A stretch of DNA of 64,000 bases from NCBI RefSeq assembly GCF_020193655.1, contig NZ_JADYVE010000015.1, positions 36,943-100,942 of the forward strand, written 5' to 3'. Under the pieces are notes generated by a model. It was not told where the DNA came from. It searched no databases and saw only the letters and a program-made list of their open reading frames with translations. The position numbers and the translations under genes are program-made. This stretch comes from Ensifer sp. IC3342. GTDB lineage: Bacteria; Pseudomonadota; Alphaproteobacteria; Rhizobiales; Rhizobiaceae. This document shows, piece after piece, positions 8,145 through 16,850 of the stretch; within the stretch, counting starts at the first letter, position 1, and the number at the start of each line of letters is the position of its first letter.

Positions 8145-9344
8145 TTACTCGAAGATCGCGAAGAAACTTTCGGCGCCAGAGGCCGCGTCCTGCGAACCGC
8201 TGCTCCAGTATTCGTCGACGAAGTCATCGAGCAGGCCGACCTGCTGGGGCGTGAGCACGATTGCCTGGTCCGGCACGATGCTGCCGGCGGTCATCAGTTC
8301 GAGGCCCTTCTGAGCGCAGACGTCCAGCTTGGATTTGTCGACGTCGGAACGCATCGGAACCGACCCTTTCTTAACCGAGAACTCGAGCTGGACCGCCGGG
8401 TCCATCACGACTTCGGCGAGCAGCTTCTGGGCCTTGTCGGTCTCGGCATTGCCGGTCTTGGGGAACCAGATGGAGTCGGCGATGTAGACCATGCCCGACG
8501 ATTCCGGGGCGATCATGCAGCCGTAATCCTTGCCCGCCTCCTTGCCGGCGACGGTGAATTCGCCCTTGGCCCAGTCGCCCATGAACTGCACGCCGGCCTT
8601 GCCGGTGATGACCATGGCGGTGGCGTCGTTCCAGTTGCGGCCGGCGGCGCCGTCATCGACATAGCCACGCAGCTTGCCGAGGATTTCGAGGGTCTTCTTC
8701 ACGCCCTCGACGGAGGCCTCGCCCTTGTCCTTGTCGACATAGATTTTCACGAAGCCCTCGATCCCGACCTGGGAGAGGAGGATCATGTTGAAGACCTTGC
8801 TCTGCTGCCAGGGCTGGCCGCCCCAGGCGACCGGAACGATGCCAGCAGCCTTCAGCTTGTCGAGGCCAGCGAAGAATTCGTCCCAGCTCTTGGGCTCATC
8901 CCCGATCCCCGCCTTTTCGAAGGCCTCCTTCGAATAGAAGACCCAGCTCTCACCGTGCGCGCCGGTCGGCGCAAGATAGACTTCGCCATTGTAGGAGATG
9001 AGATCGTAGATCGACTTCGGCAGGGCATCGGCCCACTTGCCGGCTGCAGCCACGTCGGCGATCGGATTCATCAGGCTCTGGTTGACGAAATCGGCCGCCG
9101 CAAGACCGATGACGCCCTGCTTGGCGCCCGGCGCATCACCTGCGACGATGCCGGCGATGGAGGAGTCTTTCCATACTCCGCCGCGCTTCTCGAACTCGGT
9201 CTTGATCACGTTCAGCGCGGCCGCCTCGCCGCCCGAGGTCCAGGACGACATGATCTCGATCGTCGGCTTGTCCTCAGCGTGGGCTGTGCCGAAAGCGGCG
9301 GCGAGCGCCGCTGCGGCAAGAAACAGTTTCATCGTATTCTTCAT
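8145..9344 (-). CDS. Extracellular solute-binding protein, family 1 (CUT1 sugar ABC transporter)
   Basis: 399 aa. A Sec signal peptide is clear (MKNTMKLFLAAAALAAAFG, cleavage expected after AHA, residues ~21-23). The body is family-1 binding-protein-like (TIEIMSSWTSGGEAAALNVI near the N-terminus; AGVQFMGDWAKGEF in the middle). Periplasmic; delivers a sugar or polyol to the MalF/MalG-type permeases downstream. The ligand cannot be named from sequence. Confidence 0.9.
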   Translation of the reverse strand: MKNTMKLFLAAAALAAAFGTAHAEDKPTIEIMSSWTSGGEAAALNVIKTEFEKRGGVWKDSSIAGIVAGDAPGAKQGVIGLAAADFVNQSLMNPIADVAAAGKWADALPKSIYDLISYNGEVYLAPTGAHGESWVFYSKEAFEKAGIGDEPKSWDEFFAGLDKLKAAGIVPVAWGGQPWQQSKVFNMILLSQVGIEGFVKIYVDKDKGEASVEGVKKTLEILGKLRGYVDDGAAGRNWNDATAMVITGKAGVQFMGDWAKGEFTVAGKEAGKDYGCMIAPESSGMVYIADSIWFPKTGNAETDKAQKLLAEVVMDPAVQLEFSVKKGSVPMRSDVDKSKLDVCAQKGLELMTAGSIVPDQAIVLTPQQVGLLDDFVDEYWSSGSQDAASGAESFFAIFE

Positions 9345-9403
9345 TGTTCCACCTCTTCAAAAAGGCCCTCTTGGCGGGGCATTGGTCGTCTTGGGATTGA
9401 GAC

Positions 9404-10357
9404 TCAGCGATAGATGGGCAGCAGGGCCTGCCGAACGAGCGTGAGCCCGTTGGCAATGTCGCGGACCGGATCGGACGCGGCATCGAGTTCGAGGATCGCC
9501 CAGCCTTCGAAGCTCCTGTCACGCAGCAGGCGGATCCAGGCCGGCCAGTCGACTCGGCCGAGGCCGAAGCCGCAGAAATAGGGCCGGTGGCGATCGTGGA
9601 TATGCTCGTCGATAAGGGTATCGGCGGGCATCGGCCCGATCGCATCCTTCCAATGGGCGATGATCATCCGCTCGTGATGACGATCGACAAGCTGGACGGG
9701 ATCAGAGCCGGCGACAATGATATGGGCCGTGTCCGGGCACATGTGCACGTAGGCCGGATCGGTCAGCAGCATCATCAGATCCACGTCACGCGCAGCGGCA
9801 AAGATCGAATGGGCCTCGGTGTGCAGGGCAAGCCGGAGGCCTCGGGTATAAAGGATCGCGCCAAGCCGGTTGAGGAAATCGGCGATCACCTTCGCGCGGT
9901 CGAAATCGTGGAACCTGACCAGCTGGGCGCCGAGCGTCTGACGAAGCGGCGCGCCGATCACCATGATGTCGCTGCCGCAGGCCCTGAGGAAGTCGGCATA
10001 TCTTTCCGCCTTGTCGATGATGGCGCGCTGGGCTTCGGCTTGCGTGAAATCAGCGGCGGCTTCCAGTTCTGCGAAAAAACCGCTGCACAGCGTGAGGCCG
10101 CGTCCGGAGAGTTCCGCCGCGAAAGCCTCCACGGATCCATAGGTCTTGATCGCGTCCTGCCAGTTGAAGGGAGAGAAGGTCAACTCGACGCCGGTGACGC
10201 CAGAGGCCTGGACGCTGTCCAGGACCTTGTCCCAGAAGGCGCGCGGCTCCGTGCGCGCGTATTCTACGATGGCGCCATGGTCGGCGACGCCCCAGAAGCC
10301 GGGATGGAAGAAAGTCACGAGATCGACGCCGAAGCGGATCCTGTCGCCAAAAGCCAT
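9404..10357 (-). CDS. Sugar phosphate isomerase/epimerase-like TIM-barrel protein
   Basis: 317 aa, AP endonuclease 2 / xylose-isomerase-like TIM barrel. Metal-site type motifs include GVELTFSPFNW, LALHTEAHS, CPDTAHIIVAG, IIAHWKDA and a late Glu in AILELDAA. Relatives include IolE/IolI inosose enzymes and D-psicose-type epimerases. It is the first gene of the locus and its start faces the LacI gene across the operator region, so it is likely LacI-controlled and acts on the imported sugar or polyol. Confidence 0.8.
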   Translation of the reverse strand: MAFGDRIRFGVDLVTFFHPGFWGVADHGAIVEYARTEPRAFWDKVLDSVQASGVTGVELTFSPFNWQDAIKTYGSVEAFAAELSGRGLTLCSGFFAELEAAADFTQAEAQRAIIDKAERYADFLRACGSDIMVIGAPLRQTLGAQLVRFHDFDRAKVIADFLNRLGAILYTRGLRLALHTEAHSIFAAARDVDLMMLLTDPAYVHMCPDTAHIIVAGSDPVQLVDRHHERMIIAHWKDAIGPMPADTLIDEHIHDRHRPYFCGFGLGRVDWPAWIRLLRDRSFEGWAILELDAASDPVRDIANGLTLVRQALLPIYR

Positions 10358-10446
10358 AGTCAGTCCATTCCTCAGGCATACTTACCGTTTGCGGAAACGT
10401 CGCTGCCGCATCCAATAAGCCGTTATTTTTCAATGCATTATGATGT

Positions 10447-10462
10447 TGGCAATCGTTTGCCA
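10447..10462. promoter_or_regulatory. LacI-family operator, copy 1
   Basis: TGGCAATCGTTTGCCA: perfect 6-bp arms (TGGCAA/TTGCCA) around a central CG, the layout typical of LacI-family sites. It lies in the divergent region between the epimerase-like gene and the lacI gene, 59 bases from an identical second copy. Confidence 0.75.
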
Positions 10463-10505
10463 CGGTTAGATAATAGCCGGGCTGCTTTTTTATGCAAGCA
10501 AATTC

Positions 10506-10521
10506 TGGCAATCGTTTGCCA
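10506..10521. promoter_or_regulatory. LacI-family operator, copy 2
   Basis: Same 16-base sequence as the site at 10447, ending 57 bases before the LacI start codon. Two identical sites between divergent genes suggest joint control of the catabolic locus and autoregulation of the repressor, possibly with looping. Confidence 0.75.
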
Positions 10522-10578
10522 TGGCGCAACGGTTGCCTTAGAATTCTGAACCGAAGCATCCGGAGGAAAGAAAGAAAC

Positions 10579-11673
10579 ATGAGCAAAAACAAGGATGTGC
10601 TCGGGGAGGAGCCGTCAGGCCCATTGATGGCGGACGTAGCGCGGCTCGCCGGGGTTGCGATTTCGACGGTCAGCCGAGCGCTCGCCAATCCCGGGCGGGT
10701 GAACGAGAAGACGCGCGCCAAGATCGATGCTGCGGCCAAGCAGTTGGGCTACACGCCGAATGCCATGGCGCGTGGCCTGAGGGTCGGCAAGTCCAACACG
10801 ATCATGATCATCCTTCCGGGGTCGCTCTATTACGGCGCGTCTCAGGTCATTCCACAGGTGTTGCAGAGCATCAACAAGTCGCTGATCCAGAATGGCTACA
10901 ACCTGATGATCGCCAACCTCGATCGCGACGAGATTTCCGAACGGCACATTCTCGACCTCGCCTTCGGTGGCACGGCGCGGGGGGCCATCATCTTGTCGTC
11001 TAAACTTCCGGAGGTGGACGGGCGGTCTCTTGCAAATGCGGGCCTCCCGATCGTCTCGATGCTGCTCGACATGAGCGATGCCGGACTACCGAGCGTCGTG
11101 ACGAACGACCGCGAGGCGGTGCGCGAAGTGACGGCGGAGTTGATCCGATTGGGTCATCGGCGGTTCCTTTACATTGCCGGCCCCGAGGGCAATTATCATG
11201 ATGTAGAGCGTTACGGCGGCGTGCTCGAGGCGCTGGATGCAGCAGGATTGCCAGAGGAGGCTGTGGTGCGATCCGGAGGCAATCTGGATTATCAGCAAGG
11301 TTTCGAGATCGGTATCCAGGCCGCTGACGACTTTGCCGCACTCGCCGTCAAGCCGACGGCGGTGATCGCGACCAGCGACGACATGGCGATTTCCTTCATG
11401 AGCCGGATGCAGCAGGGGGGCCTGACGATCCCGGGCGACCTCTCGATCGTATCCTTCGATGGCTCACCCGTCTGCGCCTTCTGCTCGCCGCCGCTGACCA
11501 CGATCGAGCAGCCAGTGGAAGATATGGGCCAAGCTGCCGTGGCCCTGCTGCTTGACGCTATCGATCCATCTGGAAAGGAGCCGGCGACGCGCACGGTTGT
11601 CCGCAGTAGGCTTATCCTGCGGGAAAGCATAGCCGCTCCGACGGCAAGCCCTCGCAAACACCCTGCTCGTTGA
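10579..11673 (+). CDS. LacI-family transcriptional regulator (CUT1 locus)
   Basis: 364 aa from the ATG at 10579, preceded by CGGAGGAAAG; an upstream in-frame ATG at 10492 would place operator 2 inside the gene and is rejected. The HTH is at residues ~14-60 (MADVARLAGVAISTVSRALA, then AAAKQLGYTPNAMARGLR), followed by a periplasmic-binding-protein-like ligand domain. Divergent from the epimerase/ABC/GMC locus, with two near-palindromic operators in between. Probable repressor released by the imported sugar or a derivative. Confidence 0.9.
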   Translation: MSKNKDVLGEEPSGPLMADVARLAGVAISTVSRALANPGRVNEKTRAKIDAAAKQLGYTPNAMARGLRVGKSNTIMIILPGSLYYGASQVIPQVLQSINKSLIQNGYNLMIANLDRDEISERHILDLAFGGTARGAIILSSKLPEVDGRSLANAGLPIVSMLLDMSDAGLPSVVTNDREAVREVTAELIRLGHRRFLYIAGPEGNYHDVERYGGVLEALDAAGLPEEAVVRSGGNLDYQQGFEIGIQAADDFAALAVKPTAVIATSDDMAISFMSRMQQGGLTIPGDLSIVSFDGSPVCAFCSPPLTTIEQPVEDMGQAAVALLLDAIDPSGKEPATRTVVRSRLILRESIAAPTASPRKHPAR

Positions 11674-11677
11674 TTTT

Positions 11678-11905
11678 CCAAGAAACGGCATAGCTCGCAC
11701 TTCCAGCAAATACTTCGCCGCGCGAATCCTGTCGGTTGACGATGCGGTTGTTACACGTGGCGCGCACCTGCACATCCCCGACCGGCACGAGGTCGACGCG
11801 CTGATTGCGGCGAGGGCTCTCGTCCACGGCATGATGGTCGTGACGCGAAACATCAGAGACTTCGAAGGCACTGGCGCCGGAGTTGTTGATCCTTGGCAAG
11901 GCTGA
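11678..11905 (+). pseudogene. VapC-type PIN-domain toxin, C-terminal fragment
   Basis: Reading frame ending at the TGA 11903-11905 encodes KYFAARILSVDDA, then HEVDALIAARALVHGMMVVT, RNIRDFEGTGAGVVDPW. This matches the C-terminal half of PIN ribonucleases (conserved D..IAA, TRN..DF, NPW-like end). There is no start codon and the N-terminal half is missing; the frame runs straight out of the lacI 3' end. No VapB antitoxin is visible. Confidence 0.6.
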
Positions 11906-12335
11906 ACTGCACCACTTCCACGCGGGTGCCTCCGGGCGACCTCGACTGCATGGTCGTCGTCTGATCGAATCCGTTCAAGGCGAGGAAATCGCAGTCGGCG
12001 TGCCACCGTGTCGCTTGGGCAAGCGACGATCGTCTCGAGCGGGCCGACTGCAGACGATGGCCCAAGGCTGAAATGCGCCGACTTGAGACCTGACTGAGAT
12101 CTCCTGTGCGTGACGGACTCTCTTACGCGAACCGGATCGCCGTTCTCGCGCGCCTTTGCCGCTACTTCCTCGCGATCGCGAGGAGGTTGAGAGGTCTCCG
12201 GCAAATCGAGCAGCTCGCGGGGCATGGCGCGATCGAACTGACCGCGCTCGAACGCGACCTCATTGCGCGCCAACACATCGTTTCTGGCAGCGGAAGTTCG
12301 ATCCGCTGCCAGAGATGTTTCAACCAGTGGTCTGC
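11906..12335. other. Intergenic stretch, nothing recognised
   Basis: Both strands hold only overlapping low-quality frames. None has a known motif plus a credible start. Given the fragments on either side it may be decayed coding DNA. Confidence 0.4.
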
Positions 12336-12668
12336 TTATTTTGCCGGGGGCTTGTAGGAAGATGCGATTGTGCCCGCCTTCTCTTGCGCAGCCTTGAATT
12401 CCGTGCCCGTGTAGGCTCGCACGGTTTTGACATTCGATACGGCTCCCGATGCGCTGACGACGAGAAGTGCGGGGATCAGGTCAGCACCATCGTCGAATTC
12501 CGTGATTGCCATCCAGTCGGTTTCGCCGGTCGTGAGGTAGAAAGAATGCAGTTTCCCGCCCGCTGCTTCCATGATGCCACGGGCCGCCTTTTCTCGGTTC
12601 GATGGATTGTCAATCATTCCCTTCGCTGACGTGGCGGTATAGCACCCCGTGGTTACGAAAAGTGGCAT
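12336..12668 (-). CDS. GYD domain-containing protein
   Basis: 110 aa. N-terminus MPLFVTTGCYTATSAKGMID and the following AAGGKLHSFYLTTGETDWMA match the GYD family of small proteins of unknown function. The ATG at 12668 has GGGAGGATG upstream. The only intact gene in an otherwise decayed 11.7-13.5 kb stretch. Confidence 0.85.
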   Translation of the reverse strand: MPLFVTTGCYTATSAKGMIDNPSNREKAARGIMEAAGGKLHSFYLTTGETDWMAITEFDDGADLIPALLVVSASGAVSNVKTVRAYTGTEFKAAQEKAGTIASSYKPPAK

Positions 12669-12815
12669 AGGACATCCTCCCTCGATAATTGGCCAGATCG
12701 GGTGATCTGCCGAATACTCACTATCTCAAGAAACTTGGCGTTAGACGAGCGTCGGACCGCAGAGCGCTGGTCGCCGCCTATCTCGGCGCTGTGATGGGGA
12801 CCTGCCCCCGATGAC

Positions 12816-13105
12816 CTGCTTGGTGCAGTGATCTGCTTAGTCGCGATCTTTCTGCCTGGATTCTTGCTGCTCTTGGGCGCGTTGCCGGCCTACGGAAGCT
12901 CCCGATGGCTTTAGCCGCCATGCGTGGCGCGGAACGCTGCCGTAGTCGGTATTCTCGGCGCGGCTCTTTATAGCCCGTGTGGACCGGCGCGGTGCTCAAT
13001 CCAGACGATTTTGCGCTCGCGTTGACAGGGCTCATCGTGTTGGCTGTCTGGAAGGCTCCGCCGTGGATTGTTGTGCTTCGATGGCGATGGGTGGCATCTG
13101 ACCGC
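12816..13105 (+). pseudogene. ChrA chromate transporter, C-terminal remnant
   Basis: Three frames in succession give LLGAVICLVAIFLPGFLLLL, NAAVVGILGAALYS and VWTGAVLNPDDFALALTGLI, followed by WKAPPWIVV. These are in the order expected for the last membrane segments of ChrA-type chromate transporters. At least two frameshifts and a stop break it, and the rest of the ~400-aa gene is absent. Confidence 0.55.
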
Positions 13106-13110
13106 TTTGG

Positions 13111-13207
13111 GGCCGAAGGGCGCCGTTCGTCACGAGCCCTGTGCACGGCTTGTTGCGAGGATGTTCACGTTCTGGGCCAAACAAAGCGCATAATGTATCA
13201 ACGGGAA
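13111..13207. repeat. Dispersed ~97-base repeat, copy A
   Basis: The first 64 bases match 19899-19962 with only two differences (T/C at the 44th base, A/G at the 57th); similarity then continues more loosely through CGCATAA-GTATC to GGAAC. Both copies are intergenic beside gene fragments or short genes. Nature unknown; candidates are a rhizobial mosaic element or a small-RNA gene family. Confidence 0.7.
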
Positions 13208-13410
13208 CACCTCATAGCGGCAGCAGCTATGCGCCCGTGTCGCAACAGAGCAGTTTGCCGGCGGCAGTCGGTCCCGGTTGCCCCCTCGGGCGGCAGTGCT
13301 CCTGCGGCCACCGTATTCACCGGCCAAGCTGCGTGCGAACTGGCTCCGGCGCTATCAGCGCCTGCGCTGGCCGGCACAGCAGTTCGCGCAGGACGAAGCG
13401 CAACTACGCC

Positions 13411-13559
13411 CTGACGAGACGGCGGGTTCGCGATACCTACGACAGAATAGACGCCAAACTGGCGGAGCCGATCTCGATCTCCGACCTGTCGCTTCCGCTT
13501 GGCATCTCGGAGGGGGCACTTCTACCGTGCCTTCGCGGAGCAACTGGTCAGACGCCTTA
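13411..13559 (+). pseudogene. AraC-family regulator, HTH fragment
   Basis: Translation gives LTRRRVRDTYDRIDAKLAEP, ISISDLSLPLGISEG, then in a second frame HFYRAFAEQ and back to TGQTP. This is the first HTH of an AraC regulator (normally ..GIS.SHFSRAFK..TGQTP) broken by two frameshifts, and it ends where paoC begins on the other strand. Confidence 0.5.
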
Positions 13560-15854
13560 AATGGCGCTCGCCGGCAAGCCGGGGAGCAGCTTGTCGAGCG
13601 TGATCGGGAACTCGCGCACGCGCAAACCGGTGGCGTTGTAGACGGCGTTGGCGATGGCCGCGCCTGAGCCACAGACGCCGAGTTCGCCGAGGCCCTTGGC
13701 GCCGAGCGGATTGGCCTTGTCGTCGTATTCCTCGAGAAAGACGACCTCCATTTCCATGACATCGCCGTTGACGGGGACGTGATATTCGGCGAGATCGTGA
13801 TTGACGAAATGGCCGTAGCGGGGATCGAGCACGGTTTCCTCCATCAGCGCAGCGCCAATGCCCCAGGTCATGCCGCCGAGGATCTGCGAGCGTGCGGTCT
13901 TGGCGTTGAGGATACGTCCTGCACCGATCACCGACAGCATGCGGCGCATGCGGATCTCACCGGTGTCGCTATCGACGGCGACTTCCGCGAAGTGCGCTCC
14001 ATAGGAGTGCTGCGAATAGGTTCTGTAGCTCTCCGTGTTGCGGCCGGCGGCGACCGAACCGGTGGCCTCAATGCCGTCAGGGGCAATTCTGCCGATGAGA
14101 TCGGCCAGGCTTACCGTACGGTTGCCGACACTGACCTCTCCGCCGACGAAGATCGGCTCGGCGGCGTCCGCACCCCGGAGCGGTGAGCGGTCATCCGACC
14201 GTGCCGCCTCCATGATTCTCTCCTTGAGGGCGCTGCACGCGTGGTGCAGCGCTGAGCCCGCGCTCGATGCTCCCCAGGAACCGCCGGAGCCGGCCGTGCG
14301 CGGGAAGCGGCTGTCGCCGAGCTCGATCTTGATGGCTGCGATCGGTACGCCGAGGCTTTCCGCCGCGATCTGGGAAAGGATGGTGTAGGTGCCGGTTCCG
14401 ATATCGGTCATGTCGAGATGAGCCGTGACCCGGCCGGTCGCATCGATCGCCACCTTCGCCGCCGCGGCGCCGATATAATTCGGCCGGATGGCCGCCGCCA
14501 TGCCGTAACCGATAAGCCTGCGGCCTTCGCGGATGCGGCGCGGGGTCGGATTGCGGCGTTCCCAACCGAAGCGGCGGGCACCTTCCTGCATGCAGGCGAC
14601 GAGGTTGCGGGTTGAGAACGGAACGCCGCGCTCCGGGTCCTCCGTCGGCTCGTTACGGATCCTGAGCTCGATCGGATCGAGGTCGAGCCGTTCGGCGAGT
14701 TCATCCATGGCGCATTCGAAGGCGAGCATGCCTGGCGCTTCCCCCGGCGAACGCATCCACTCTCCCCGGTTGAGGTCGACCGGGACGAGCCGGTGGCGGG
14801 TCAGCCGGTTCGGCGCAGCATAAAGCGAGCGGGTGAAGACCGCAGTCTGCTCGCAGAACTCCTCGAAGCCGGACGTTGCAGACCAGACATCATGGCCGAT
14901 CGAGGTCAGCCGTCCGTCACGGCCCGCGCCGAGGCGCACCTGTTGAACCATCTCGGCTCGATGTCCAGCATTGGCAAACATCTGCTGCCGCGTCAGCGCG
15001 ACCTTGACCGGGCGCCGCAGGACCCTTGCGGCGAGCGCTGCCAGGACGGTGTCGGCATGGACGATCAGCTTGGCGCCGAAACCACCGCCGATGAACGGGC
15101 TGACGATGCGCACGCGCTCTCGCGGAATGCCGAGTGTGCTGGCGAGCCCGGCCTGGAAGTTGGCAAGCGTCTGTGCGGACGTGTAGATCGTCACCTCGTC
15201 GCCGGACCAGACGGCGAGCGTTGCATGCGGCTCCATCGGGTTGTGGTGCTCGTAGGGCGTCCGGTAGGTCGCATCGACCTTGACCGAAGCAGCGGCGAAG
15301 GCGCCATCGAAGTCCCCGGTTGCGCTGTCGGTTTCGAAACCGGCATTGGTGCGCCCAGGTGCGTAGGCGTCGGCGAGGCGCGCCGGCAAATCGAAGACGC
15401 CGCCCTCCTCTTCGTAGCGCACCCGAATGAGCCCCGCGGCAGCGCGCGCCGCCTCGAAGGTCTCCGCGACGACGAGCGCAACCGGTTCATCGTAGAAGCG
15501 AACGCGGCTGCTATTGAGCACCGGCCTGGCGCGGGTGAAAACCTCGGGGACCGTCGGCGTGACCGCCGGGCCGAATTCCGGCTGGGCCGGTGCGTTCCGA
15601 TAGGTCATGACATGAAGGACGCCCGGGACCCGCTCGGCTTCCGCGCTGTCGATCTCGACGATACGACCCTTGGCGATGGCGGCGCCGAGGATGTAGCCGT
15701 AGGCGGCCTCATTCACCGCATGCTCGTAGGCGTAGGTCGCGCGGCCGGTGACTTTGAGAGGCCCATCGACGCGCCCGATCGGCCGGCCGATAAGGCTATT
15801 TCTGGTCTCCGAGGAACGGCTTTCGGGGGACGAAGTCGTCATCTCTGTCATCAT
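13557..15854 (-). CDS. paoC: Periplasmic aldehyde oxidoreductase, molybdenum-binding subunit PaoC
   Basis: 765 aa, full-length xanthine-oxidase-family large subunit. Features include RPIGRVDGPLKVTGRATYAY at the N-terminus, FIGGGFGAKL, GEAPGMLAFECAMDELAERL, and the late AKGLGELGVCGSGAAIANAV holding the catalytic Glu region. It binds molybdopterin cytosine dinucleotide and oxidises aldehydes to acids. Third gene of a paoA-paoB-paoC operon, starting 6 bases after paoB. The paoB and paoA partners match the E. coli PaoABC type rather than purine xanthine dehydrogenase. No PaoD/XdhC-type chaperone gene is in view. Confidence 0.88.
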   Translation of the reverse strand: MMTEMTTSSPESRSSETRNSLIGRPIGRVDGPLKVTGRATYAYEHAVNEAAYGYILGAAIAKGRIVEIDSAEAERVPGVLHVMTYRNAPAQPEFGPAVTPTVPEVFTRARPVLNSSRVRFYDEPVALVVAETFEAARAAAGLIRVRYEEEGGVFDLPARLADAYAPGRTNAGFETDSATGDFDGAFAAASVKVDATYRTPYEHHNPMEPHATLAVWSGDEVTIYTSAQTLANFQAGLASTLGIPRERVRIVSPFIGGGFGAKLIVHADTVLAALAARVLRRPVKVALTRQQMFANAGHRAEMVQQVRLGAGRDGRLTSIGHDVWSATSGFEEFCEQTAVFTRSLYAAPNRLTRHRLVPVDLNRGEWMRSPGEAPGMLAFECAMDELAERLDLDPIELRIRNEPTEDPERGVPFSTRNLVACMQEGARRFGWERRNPTPRRIREGRRLIGYGMAAAIRPNYIGAAAAKVAIDATGRVTAHLDMTDIGTGTYTILSQIAAESLGVPIAAIKIELGDSRFPRTAGSGGSWGASSAGSALHHACSALKERIMEAARSDDRSPLRGADAAEPIFVGGEVSVGNRTVSLADLIGRIAPDGIEATGSVAAGRNTESYRTYSQHSYGAHFAEVAVDSDTGEIRMRRMLSVIGAGRILNAKTARSQILGGMTWGIGAALMEETVLDPRYGHFVNHDLAEYHVPVNGDVMEMEVVFLEEYDDKANPLGAKGLGELGVCGSGAAIANAVYNATGLRVREFPITLDKLLPGLPASAI

Positions 15855-15860
15855 CGCACC

Positions 15861-16847
15861 TCATGCACCTTCGACCGCTACGGCGAGCGTCTGCCGTATC
15901 GCGCGCTTTGCCAGCGGGATCTTGAAATCATTGCCGCCACGCCCCACCGCTCCGGCGAGCGCGCTTTCGGCGGCCTCGGAAAAGGCGGAACCGGAGTCCG
16001 CCGCTCCGACGAGCACGTACTCCGCTTCCCTCGTGCGCCACGGCTTTGGAGCAACGCCGCCTATCGCCAAGCGCGCGCCCCGTATGCGATCGCCGCTCTT
16101 TTCGACAACCGCTGCGACCGAGACGAGCGCAAAGGCGTAGGAAGCGCGGTCGCGCACCTTCCGGTACACCTGCCGGCCGGGCGGCGAGGGCGGCAAGGTG
16201 ACGGCCGTGATCATCTCGCCGTGGCCGAGTGCCGTCTCGACATGGGGTGTGGAGTCCGGCAGCCGGTGGAGGTCGCCGATGGCGATCGTGCGAGCCTTGC
16301 CGTCGGGCAAGGTGGTCTCGACCTGGGCGTCGAGTGCGGTCATGGCCACGGCCATGTCCGAAGGGTGCACGGCGATGCAGGCCTCGCTGGCGCCAAGCAC
16401 GGCGTGCATCCGGTTGAAGCCCTCGAGGGCCGCGCAGCCCGATCCCGGCTCGCGCTTGTTGCAGGGCATGTTGCGGTTATAGAAATAGGAGCAGCGCGTG
16501 CGCTGCAGGAGATTGCCAGCGGTCGAGGCCTTGTTGCGGATCTGCCCGGACGCTCCCGCGAGAAGCGCTTGGCTGAGCATCGGATAGCGCGATCGCACCC
16601 GCGGGTCGGCGGCGAGATCGCTGTTGCGGACCTGTGCCCCGATCCGAAGGCCGCCCTCCGGCGTCTCCTCAATCCGGTCGAGCGGGAGCCGGCTGATATC
16701 GACGAGATGCGTCGGCCGCTCGATCTCCAGCTTCATCAGGTCGAGAAGATTGGTGCCGCCGCTGATGAACTTCGCTTCGGGTCGGGTCGCCACGGCGGCT
16801 GCCGCCGCCTGCACGTTGCCGGCGCGCTCGTAGGTAAAGGGTTGCAT
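15861..16847 (-). CDS. paoB: Periplasmic aldehyde oxidoreductase, FAD/[4Fe-4S] subunit PaoB
   Basis: 328 aa. FAD-binding domain of the CO-dehydrogenase flavoprotein family (FISGGTNLLDLMKLEIERPT, ASGQIRNKASTAGNLLQRTR). The insert RTRCSYFYNRNMPCNKREPG followed by SGC carries the extra cysteines that bind the [4Fe-4S] cluster typical of PaoB. Starts 3 bases after paoA. Passes electrons from the molybdenum subunit through FAD. Confidence 0.88.
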   Translation of the reverse strand: MQPFTYERAGNVQAAAAAVATRPEAKFISGGTNLLDLMKLEIERPTHLVDISRLPLDRIEETPEGGLRIGAQVRNSDLAADPRVRSRYPMLSQALLAGASGQIRNKASTAGNLLQRTRCSYFYNRNMPCNKREPGSGCAALEGFNRMHAVLGASEACIAVHPSDMAVAMTALDAQVETTLPDGKARTIAIGDLHRLPDSTPHVETALGHGEMITAVTLPPSPPGRQVYRKVRDRASYAFALVSVAAVVEKSGDRIRGARLAIGGVAPKPWRTREAEYVLVGAADSGSAFSEAAESALAGAVGRGGNDFKIPLAKRAIRQTLAVAVEGA

Positions 16848-16850
16848 GGC

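Noticed and set aside
11464..12276. A 270-codon minus-strand gene
   Set aside because: Runs antisense through the end of lacI and the VapC fragment, with arginine/serine-rich shadow-like composition and no domain.
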